DNA from: a virus
Virus record (IMG/VR): IMGVR_UViG_3300008107_000057
Coordinates: 1 to 58,578 of that record
Length of the DNA stretch: 58,578 nucleotides
Direction: 5' to 3' (one strand)
In this document: one piece after another, positions 52,435-58,578 of the stretch
How positions within the stretch are numbered: position 1 is the first letter of the stretch
Layout: the number at the start of each line of letters is the position of its first letter
The notes under the pieces: model-generated
The model's database searches: none
What the model saw: the letters and a program-made list of their open reading frames with translations, nothing else
Told to the model about the DNA's origin: nothing
Position numbers and translations under genes: made by a program

Positions 52435-53263
52435 ATAAATCATCGTGCGGTACCTCACATGGATGGCCCTGGTAATACAGGGTCATCTCTTGAGCACTGC
52501 CATCAAACCATTCGTTGTGATTAAATTGCACCCATGCAACATGTTCGTGCCATGCATGTCGATTAACTGGCTCTGTGGGATCATTCCAATTATCTAGTGT
52601 GTGTTCACAGGCTACCCAAGTTGGACACGGTCCTAGACTAATTACTTTCTTTCCGTACCAAAATGCTTCAGCAGTAATTGCAGAACTGTAACTAACGACT
52701 AGATCGGCCCATTCAAAATCACCGTCGTCACCGAATACTCCTTTAAAGAGTCCGTTACCGTAATGTTGTATACCCTTCTTGCCTATCTTCAATCGAACCT
52801 TTACATTAGCACCCTGTGATTCAAAAAACTCTTTGAGCTGATTAGACCATACCACTGGATCAACTGTTGTAAAGATGCCTTGACTTTTTTTGCTAGGCGC
52901 AATCAATACATTCTTAATCTCCTTTACCTTCCATGGTTGGATGTCCAATCTAGTTGTATTCCATCTTTGGTAAGACGCATTACCAAATCGTGTACATGCA
53001 AATGAGTTAACTGCAACTCTAGCAGCAAATCTTTTTGTTTCTAACCACGACCCTATATAAGGTCGATTAATGGCAATATATGGACGTTTTGCAGCCATCC
53101 ATTCTCCAATAAGTCCCAATGGATTTGCAGGCACAACTAATGGTATTTCTGGGTTCGCTAGTGCTATATCGTCAACTACTATCAATTGATGAGTAAACCG
53201 TTTCCATCCGTTAATGAACTGTTCGTCGAATTCTCTAGATAGTATTTGAAACTGTTTCGTCAT
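52394..53263 (-). CDS. GT-B/capsule-type glycosyltransferase-like protein (paralogue A)
   Basis: 289 residues from ATG 53263. A GTG at 53290 would add nine residues, but AGTAAATA (53276-53269) ends 5 nt before the ATG, supporting the shorter form. The C-terminal half has VLIAPSKKSQGIFTTVDPVV and DLVVSYSSAITAEAFWYGKK then VISLG, the nucleotide-sugar pocket pattern of GT-B folds such as KpsS/KpsC-type capsule enzymes. The same block recurs in the proteins at 54726 and 56193. Likely role: surface glycan modification. Substrate unknown. Confidence 0.65.
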   Translation of the reverse strand: MTKQFQILSREFDEQFINGWKRFTHQLIVVDDIALANPEIPLVVPANPLGLIGEWMAAKRPYIAINRPYIGSWLETKRFAARVAVNSFACTRFGNASYQRWNTTRLDIQPWKVKEIKNVLIAPSKKSQGIFTTVDPVVWSNQLKEFFESQGANVKVRLKIGKKGIQHYGNGLFKGVFGDDGDFEWADLVVSYSSAITAEAFWYGKKVISLGPCPTWVACEHTLDNWNDPTEPVNRHAWHEHVAWVQFNHNEWFDGSAQEMTLYYQGHPCEVPHDDLFKEWRLPIQRPLT

Positions 53264-53268
53264 ATCAG

Positions 53269-53276
53269 TATTTACT
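53269..53276 (-). promoter_or_regulatory. Late promoter-like AGTAAATA
   Basis: Reverse-strand octamer ending 5 nt before ATG 53263; no SD. It helps choose that start. Confidence 0.5.
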
Positions 53277-53289
53277 AGAAAACTGACCA

Positions 53290-53297
53290 CATAAATA
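53290..53297 (+). promoter_or_regulatory. Late promoter CATAAATA
   Basis: Exact NATAAATA match ending 5 nt before ATG 53303, divergent from the reverse promoter at 53269-53276. No SD. It probably drives 53303-57125 as one operon. Confidence 0.65.
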
Positions 53298-53302
53298 ACA
53301 GC

Positions 53303-54055
53303 ATGAAACGTATTGTACTAATCACAGGCGGATTCGATCCCCTACACTCAGGTCACATTGCTTACTTTAAAGCAGCCAAAGAACTCGGTGATATGCTTAT
53401 TGTTGGCGTTAACTCTGACGAATGGCTTCGTCGAAAGAAAGGGCAAGAATTTATGCCCTGGGAAGAACGAGCAACTATAATTGCAGCTCTACAAGACGTT
53501 GATAGAGTTATTAACTTTGACGACAGCGATAATAGTGCTAAAGATGCTATTAGAAAAGTTAGAAAGATTCATCCACAATCTCATATTATCTTTGCCAATG
53601 GTGGAGATCGAACAAAGACAAATATTCCAGAAATGGATGTACTTAAGGAAATGCTTCATGTAGAATTTGTCTTTGGCGTCGGCGGAGAGGACAAAAAGAA
53701 TTCAAGCAGTTGGATCTTACAAGAGTGGAAAGCACCTAAGACTATTCGTCCTTGGGGATATTATAGAGTACTGCATACGGTAGGCGATAATGTTAAAGTC
53801 AAAGAATTAACAGTCGATCCTGGAAAAACTCTAAGTATGCAGAGACATAAACATCGAGCCGAACTTTGGTTTGTTGCTGAAGGCCAAGCTGCATTAAATT
53901 GGGAATATGGCGGTGAAAGAATTGACGTATACAAACAAGAAACTATTAATGTTGGCGAATGGCATCAATTACAGAACCCAACAGATAAACCGCTGCGGGT
54001 TATTGAAATACAATACGGTGAACAATGCGACGAAGAGGACATTGAAAGAAAATGA
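53303..54055 (+). CDS. Nucleotidyltransferase-cupin fusion protein
   Basis: 250 residues, two domains. Residues 1-130 form a cytidylyltransferase-like (RfaE/HldE-C or TagD type) domain: TGGFDPLHSGH with the HxGH motif H15-x-x-H18, NSDEWLRRKKG, and FANGGDRTKTNIPE in the place of the second nucleotide-binding motif. Residues 148-245 are a cupin of mannose-6-phosphate isomerase type II: RPWGYYRVL, metal ligands H182, H184 and E187 in MQRHKHRAELWF, and H221 in VGEWHQLQNP. Predicted to activate a sugar phosphate and to isomerise or bind a related sugar. The stop overlaps the next start (ATGA). Confidence 0.82.
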   Translation: MKRIVLITGGFDPLHSGHIAYFKAAKELGDMLIVGVNSDEWLRRKKGQEFMPWEERATIIAALQDVDRVINFDDSDNSAKDAIRKVRKIHPQSHIIFANGGDRTKTNIPEMDVLKEMLHVEFVFGVGGEDKKNSSSWILQEWKAPKTIRPWGYYRVLHTVGDNVKVKELTVDPGKTLSMQRHKHRAELWFVAEGQAALNWEYGGERIDVYKQETINVGEWHQLQNPTDKPLRVIEIQYGEQCDEEDIERK

Positions 54056-54729
54056 TTAAAGTTTTTATTGGATACGATCCTCGAGAGGCCATTGCATTTC
54101 ATGTGTGCTCTAACAGTATTATTAGACATGCGACCAGACCAGTTAGTATTACTCCACTAGCTCTTAATAATTTTAAAGATTATAAAGAAACACACATGGA
54201 TGGAAGTAACCAGTTTATCTATTCTAGATTTTTAACACCTGTATTATCTGACTTTATGGGATGGACATTGTTTATAGATGGTGATATGATTTTACGTGAG
54301 GATATTGTAAAACTTTGGGAATTACGAGACGACTCTAAAGCAGTTATGGTTGTCAAACACGATTATAAAACTAAGATGAATGAAAAATATCTTGGCAGTA
54401 AAAATGAAGATTATCCACGCAAGAATTGGTCAAGCGTTATTATGTGGAACTGCGGTCATCCTAAGAATAGAGTACTTACTCCGACATTTGTTGAACAAGC
54501 AACAGGAGCACAGTTACATAGATTTACATGGTTAGATGATTCCGATATTGGCCAATTGCCAACTGAATGGAATTGGTTAGATGTTGAATATGATCACAAT
54601 CCTAATGCGAATCTAGTTCACTATACCTTAGGTACTCCTTGTTTTCACGAGTTTGCTGACCAAGGTAGCTTTGCCGATGAATGGCACCGCGAGCGAATTT
54701 TAACTGAGTATTGTCAACAACGTCTATGA
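54052..54729 (+). CDS. Glycosyltransferase, GT-A fold (GT8-like)
   Basis: 225 residues. KVFIGYDPREAIAFHVCSNS opens the nucleotide-sugar-binding domain, and LFIDGDMIL carries the DxD metal motif (D76-G-D78). SSVIMWNCGH and NLVHYTLGTPCFHEF match the later GT8-type active-site region. Likely transfers a sugar from a UDP-activated donor. Coupled by ATGA to genes on both sides, so made together with the fusion protein and paralogue B. Confidence 0.82.
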   Translation: MIKVFIGYDPREAIAFHVCSNSIIRHATRPVSITPLALNNFKDYKETHMDGSNQFIYSRFLTPVLSDFMGWTLFIDGDMILREDIVKLWELRDDSKAVMVVKHDYKTKMNEKYLGSKNEDYPRKNWSSVIMWNCGHPKNRVLTPTFVEQATGAQLHRFTWLDDSDIGQLPTEWNWLDVEYDHNPNANLVHYTLGTPCFHEFADQGSFADEWHRERILTEYCQQRL

Positions 54730-55529
54730 ATTGGATCTTTTTAAATAATACCAAAAAATCACAGTACGTTGATATTTTTGCAGAAGGTAGTGGTTCTACT
54801 ATTACAAGTTATGATGACTTTGTCTATGAGTCTAGTAACAATCCCATTGTACTAAGAGGCATACTAAAAAAGAAAATAATACAGCAGTGTTGGGAAGATC
54901 GGCGAGATTTCTACTACATGGATACTGGTTATTTTGGAAACGAGATGTCAATTACTAATCCTAATGGTTATAAATTTTGGCATCGTATTGTTAAAAATAA
55001 TCTACAGCACGGTGAAATTATTACTAGACCTGATGACAGATGGTTACGATTAGGCAAAACTATTTCTAAATGGAAGCCACCTGGAAGAAAGATTATAATT
55101 GCTGCACCGGACGAAAAGCCATGCAAATTTTACGGTATTGATTTAGAGCAATGGTTAGAACAAACTGTAAACACAATCAAACAACATACTGATAGACCTA
55201 TTGTTATTCGACAGCGACCTGCAGACAGAATTGATAGAAAACAAAATATCCCCTTAACAGTAGCTCTTCAAGATGATGTGTTTGCATTGGTAACTTTTAA
55301 TAGTGTAGCATCAACTGAAGCAATTTTAAATGGAATTCCGGCATTTACATTGGCTCCAACAAATGCATCAAGTCCAGTGAGTCTGCAAGATTTAACCAAG
55401 ATAGAAACACCGTACTATCCAGACCGTGATAAATTATATGCATGGGCCTGTCATCTTGCATACGGGCAATTTCACACCGAAGAATTGCGTAATGGAATCG
55501 CAAAACATATATTAGAAGAATTAACATGA
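54726..55529 (+). CDS. GT-B/capsule-type glycosyltransferase-like protein (paralogue B)
   Basis: 267 residues from ATG 54726, which overlaps the previous stop as ATGA. A TTG at 54711 is less likely. Shared segments with the protein at 56193 are WLEQTVNTIKQHTDRPIVIR and VFALVTFNSVASTEAILNGI then PAFTL, followed by IETPYYPDRDKLYAWACHLA and a FHTEELRNG helix. The pattern suits a GT-B C-terminal donor-binding domain. Activity and substrate are unknown. It ends with ATGA into the next gene. Confidence 0.68.
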   Translation: MNWIFLNNTKKSQYVDIFAEGSGSTITSYDDFVYESSNNPIVLRGILKKKIIQQCWEDRRDFYYMDTGYFGNEMSITNPNGYKFWHRIVKNNLQHGEIITRPDDRWLRLGKTISKWKPPGRKIIIAAPDEKPCKFYGIDLEQWLEQTVNTIKQHTDRPIVIRQRPADRIDRKQNIPLTVALQDDVFALVTFNSVASTEAILNGIPAFTLAPTNASSPVSLQDLTKIETPYYPDRDKLYAWACHLAYGQFHTEELRNGIAKHILEELT

Positions 55530-56233
55530 AACTACACTTTGTAACAAGTATCTCAAAAAATTATTGGAACTCTACCGCCAAGTATTGTATCCCTACTTGG
55601 CAGTTACCTGGAGACGTAACAATCTTTGTCGATCAATCCGGGGGTGATTTAGATTGGATCTACGATGTTCCCTTCCATAAAGAACTGTTACATGTTCCAG
55701 AGTTAAAAACTCGGGGCGCGGAACGCTCAAAGGTAAGAAAATTTTGGGGTAAAGCATCAGCACAATTAGAGGCAGTGCGTAACAGGGGTGTAGATGAACG
55801 CATTATTTGGATTGATGCAGATGTCGAACAAACGGGGGTGTTAACTGCTGATATGTTTGATTTTGAATTCAGCGAACCGTTAGCAATGATGTACTCTGGT
55901 GATAAGGAAGATTGTTGGGAAACCGGTATTGTTATCTTTAATCAGCGATTTGGAAAAATAAACATTGTTGCTAGGCAGTACGAACGTATATGGAATGATG
56001 ATGATGAATTAATGGCTCTATTTCGCCCCTATGATGCGCAGGTACTGGGTCATGTAGCTGAATCACGCACGTTTTTAAATTTATGTAATTCACCCTGTGA
56101 AAACATAGATGCGCTGAAAAATACTAGGTTTAACGGCCTCTTAACGCATTGGATTAACAAAGATAACAAGCAAAAACTTCGAGAATTAAAAGATGGCTCT
56201 AAAAGTAGCGATATACCACAAGTCGATTCCTAA
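55526..56233 (+). CDS. Glycosyltransferase-like protein, GT-A fold
   Basis: 235 residues. The start KLHFVTSISKNYWNSTAKYC is a Rossmann-like first strand. RIIWIDADVEQTG carries a DxD-type metal motif (D97-A-D99). DCWETGIVIFNQRFG and LTHWINKDNKQK complete a GT-A-like layout. It overlaps the next gene by 41 nt. Predicted to add one sugar of a surface glycan. Family assignment is tentative. Confidence 0.72.
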   Translation: MKLHFVTSISKNYWNSTAKYCIPTWQLPGDVTIFVDQSGGDLDWIYDVPFHKELLHVPELKTRGAERSKVRKFWGKASAQLEAVRNRGVDERIIWIDADVEQTGVLTADMFDFEFSEPLAMMYSGDKEDCWETGIVIFNQRFGKINIVARQYERIWNDDDELMALFRPYDAQVLGHVAESRTFLNLCNSPCENIDALKNTRFNGLLTHWINKDNKQKLRELKDGSKSSDIPQVDS

Positions 56234-57125
56234 CAGTAAGAACCAAGAAAAAATTGATATCCTAGTTAATTATTCACAGGGTGTCAAGGTTTCTGGTGAT
56301 CATGCCGTTGATGTGTATGATCATAATGTCGTGCAGGCCGATGTAGGTGTTATACAGGGATGGTGCGTTCCGGGTGTTCCTCCGTCATCTCTTCATACAC
56401 AGTTACGAACTAATGTTATTCAAAGAATTACTAACAAGCACTCAGTAGGTGTTGACAGTAATTTATTCCTTTATGCTACACCAAATAATCCTCAACATTA
56501 TCTACGCTACAGCTTTAACGATGTTTTTCCAACTCACGGCATTTATTGCGATACAGAGATTGACCCTAATCGTTGGAATAAACTTTCAAGCAATCTAGGC
56601 ATACAGCTAAAAGATTACAGAACTACCGGCGACCATATACTGTTATTACTTCAGCGTAATGGCGGTTGGAGTATGGGAGGGTATGATGTTCAGGACTGGG
56701 CAATTTCAACTATAGACGCTATTAGACAGTTTACAGATAGGCCCATTGTTATTAGACCTCACCCAGGGGATAAAGCAGCAAGGACTTATCTTAATCCTAA
56801 CAGTCATCATTGCAAAATTAAATTTTCTAAGCGTGTACGATTAAGTACTAATCCTAATTTAGTAGACGACTTACATAATTGCTGGGCCGCAGTTAACTAT
56901 AATTCTAGTCCAGTAGTCGGTGCAGCAATTGAAGGATACCCAATATTTGTGTCTGATCCATTAAACAGTCAATGTGCCGAAATTGCTAATACTGACTTTT
57001 CACAAATAGAAAACCCACAATTGCTAGATAGGCAACCGTGGGTTGAACGTCTTGCTATGTTTCACTGGAACTTTGACGAACTGAGATCCGGTGAGTGCTG
57101 GCAACACATGAAGAAGTTTATTTAA
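56193..57125 (+). CDS. GT-B/capsule-type glycosyltransferase-like protein (paralogue C)
   Basis: 310 residues. The N-terminal domain (KVAIYHKSIPNSKNQEKIDI) precedes a GDHILLLLQRNGGWSMGGYD strand. Then come the shared blocks WAISTIDAIRQFTDRPIVIR then PHPGDK and CWAAVNYNSSPVVGAAIEGY then PIFVS. These correspond to paralogue B and, more distantly, A. The last helix (FHWNFDELRSGECWQHMKKF) resembles the end of B. Its start lies 41 nt inside the preceding gene, and its 3' end overlaps the convergent reductase gene by 8 nt. Confidence 0.68.
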   Translation: MALKVAIYHKSIPNSKNQEKIDILVNYSQGVKVSGDHAVDVYDHNVVQADVGVIQGWCVPGVPPSSLHTQLRTNVIQRITNKHSVGVDSNLFLYATPNNPQHYLRYSFNDVFPTHGIYCDTEIDPNRWNKLSSNLGIQLKDYRTTGDHILLLLQRNGGWSMGGYDVQDWAISTIDAIRQFTDRPIVIRPHPGDKAARTYLNPNSHHCKIKFSKRVRLSTNPNLVDDLHNCWAAVNYNSSPVVGAAIEGYPIFVSDPLNSQCAEIANTDFSQIENPQLLDRQPWVERLAMFHWNFDELRSGECWQHMKKFI

Positions 57126-57936
57126 AGTTCTTCATTTCCTTAATCATACTATCGTAATCGAGAATTTCAAAATCAAAATCTTTTCTAGTATCTACTAGAA
57201 TTTTATTAACTGGTTTTGGTCCTTGTGTTCTTACAATAGTCTTACCTAATTGATATATGTCGTTAATTTTCGACAATAAATCATACTTGCTAATTTTATT
57301 TGTATTGTTAACAACATGATATACTCCTATAATTGTAGGAGCACTCATATATTTTTCAATGCACTTTGCAAGTTCTAAAGTAGTAATTCCATTCCACCAT
57401 GCATTGTCCCAACCTTGTAATTCTTGTTGGGGATTTGTTGATAACCAATGAAACAAACCAGTTCCACTTGACTTGATCTCTGGCCCAATAATACTCATTC
57501 TAAAGGTAATATCTTTGGTATTGTTTAACTCACCTAGCGATTTTGATTTACCGTAGGAATTAATTTCTGTATGAGTATCTGATTCGATGTAGTTACCTTT
57601 CTTACCATCAAATACACAATCTGTTGAAAGATGTACTATTCTTGTTTTACTATTTGAAAATGTATGCTCTAAGAAGTGCGGGAACCAGCCATTAATCAAT
57701 GCAGCTCGATCTGGTCGATCATTGCTATCTTTGACTAGCAATCCCACACAATTGATTACAAAATCAAATGCAGTAGCGACTTCACTAAGGCGCTGTACTT
57801 CTGCAAAATTCTCTATATTCATAACAACATCTGCATTGGATCTTGCTAAGGTAGTTACAATATGACCTTGTTGTTTAAGGTATCGTGTAATAACATGCCC
57901 TGCCATTCCATTGGCACCAATTACTAAAACTTTCAT
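57118..57936 (-). CDS. RmlD-like sugar-nucleotide reductase (SDR family)
   Basis: 272 residues. The Rossmann NAD(P)-binding motif is MKVLVIGANGMAGHVI (G7-x-x-G10-x-x-G13). FVINCVGLL and IVHLSTDCVFDGKKGNYIES follow RmlD, and the SDR catalytic pair is YGKSK (Tyr-x-x-x-Lys) in INSYGKSKSLGE. Predicted to reduce a 4-keto sugar nucleotide, probably the product of the upstream dehydratase. The two reverse-strand genes overlap by 4 nt (ATGA type), supporting a shared pathway. Confidence 0.85.
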   Translation of the reverse strand: MKVLVIGANGMAGHVITRYLKQQGHIVTTLARSNADVVMNIENFAEVQRLSEVATAFDFVINCVGLLVKDSNDRPDRAALINGWFPHFLEHTFSNSKTRIVHLSTDCVFDGKKGNYIESDTHTEINSYGKSKSLGELNNTKDITFRMSIIGPEIKSSGTGLFHWLSTNPQQELQGWDNAWWNGITTLELAKCIEKYMSAPTIIGVYHVVNNTNKISKYDLLSKINDIYQLGKTIVRTQGPKPVNKILVDTRKDFDFEILDYDSMIKEMKNFK

Positions 57937-58578
57937 ATAAACTTACCCTTCTTAAGCATTTCTTTAATTTCTTGCTTGTTCATTATTTTAGTTACAGACG
58001 AAAACTCGTTGTATGGAAATGGAGCGCAATGCTGTTGATAACGAGTAGCTAGTGCTTGATTATATCCGGCTGGTAATGTTAAGAAATAATTGTTGTCGTA
58101 ACAAAATGACAACTGCGATTCGTGATGTGAAATTAACATTTCATCTAACTTTTCACCTGGACGCATGCCTGTTTCTTTGACTTCAACAACACCGTATTCG
58201 TCCATTAACACTTCTGCAAGATCTTTAATATAACATGCAGGCATGTTCATTACAAAGGTTTCTCCACCTATACTGTCAATGCTTGCTTTGAATAGTAATT
58301 CTATGGCTTCTTCTAATGTCAAAAAGAATCGTGTCATTTTTACATCAGTGATTGTAATTGGTCCACCTGCTTTAATTTGCTCAATGAAAAACGGAATAAC
58401 TGATCCGCTAGAACCCATGACATTGCCACCGCGGATACAAACAAATTTAGTATAGTCAGTTAGGTCGTTTGCCTGTACGATGATCTTTTCACCCACTGCC
58501 TTTGTCATACCATATAAGTTAATTGGCTCAACTGCTTTATCTGACGAAACATCAATGACTTTCTTTACACGATTTTCA
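57933..58578 (-). CDS. PseB/CapD-like UDP-GlcNAc 4,6-dehydratase-type SDR (N-terminus outside window)
   Basis: About 214 residues visible and still open at the window end; the ATG at 58508 is internal, not a start. Residues just before it read VIDVSSDKAVEPINLYGMTK, the Ser-Tyr-x-x-x-Lys active site of polysaccharide-synthesis dehydratases (SSDKA, YGMTK). Downstream are CIRGGNVMGSSGSVIPFFIE, KMTRFFLTLEEAIELLFKA, GMRPGEKLDEML and a C-terminal SSVTKIMNKQEIKEMLKKG like the family's polysacc_syn_2C tail. It probably makes a 4-keto-6-deoxy sugar nucleotide. Confidence 0.85.
   Translation of the reverse strand, partial: ENRVKKVIDVSSDKAVEPINLYGMTKAVGEKIIVQANDLTDYTKFVCIRGGNVMGSSGSVIPFFIEQIKAGGPITITDVKMTRFFLTLEEAIELLFKASIDSIGGETFVMNMPACYIKDLAEVLMDEYGVVEVKETGMRPGEKLDEMLISHHESQLSFCYDNNYFLTLPAGYNQALATRYQQHCAPFPYNEFSSVTKIMNKQEIKEMLKKGKFI

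Overview
The window is a structural and packaging segment of a T4-like myovirus (strictly lytic Caudoviricetes), of the kind found in marine and freshwater bacteria. The evidence is a full T4-type morphogenesis set recognisable from protein sequence (gp20, gp67-like, gp21, gp22, gp23, gp13, gp14, gp15, gp18, gp19, gp4, gp16, gp17), the recombination core gp32-UvsX-UvsY, and many copies of a T4-type late promoter (NNTAAATA, best copies NATAAATA). The DNA is moderately AT-rich. I saw no integrase, repressor, tRNA, rRNA, CRISPR or insertion sequence. The host cannot be named from this window.

Layout. 1-6.9 kb: head module (unknown partial protein, portal, small ORF, a GT42-like protein, acidic prohead-core protein, protease, scaffold, major capsid), closed by a strong terminator. 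7-32 kb: about 25 kb of beta-rich virion and fibre genes, including two giant paralogous proteins. One of these is split by a -1 frameshift near 23,615. 32-35.5 kb: a reverse-strand block with gp15, gp14, a degenerate Nudix-like protein, a small coiled-coil protein and a previously uncalled 52-residue Cys-rich protein. 35.5-43.9 kb: forward gp13, dNMP kinase, an unusually long tail sheath, tail tube, a second tube-like protein, gp4 and gp16, with a reverse-strand HNH gene inserted. 43.9-49.2 kb: a predicted internal head protein, an acidic protein, large terminase and a 787-residue protein. 49.3-52.4 kb: gp32-UvsX-UvsY under a combined sigma70 and late promoter. 52.4-58.6 kb: a surface-sugar cassette with three related GT-B/capsule-type proteins, two GT-A-type glycosyltransferases, a nucleotidyltransferase-cupin fusion, an RmlD-like reductase and a PseB/CapD-like dehydratase running off the window end.

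How it works together. gp20, gp67, gp22 and gp23 build the prohead, and gp21 cuts scaffold, capsid and internal protein at LxE sites. gp16 and gp17 package DNA, gp4, gp13 and gp14 finish the neck, and gp15, gp18 and gp19 make the tail. The fibre genes provide receptor binding. The sugar cassette probably modifies host surface glycans or decorates virions; this is inference.

The most notable signals are: (1) about eleven genes with a late-promoter octamer ending only 4-7 nt before the start codon and no Shine-Dalgarno, which predicts leaderless late mRNAs; (2) the frameshifted giant fibre protein; (3) a GT42-like protein inside the head operon; (4) a T4-style capsid-targeting sequence on an uncharacterised protein; (5) the small Cys-rich protein coupled to gp15; (6) the nucleotidyltransferase-cupin fusion and the glycosyltransferase set; (7) a 1116-residue sheath with W-rich inserted modules.
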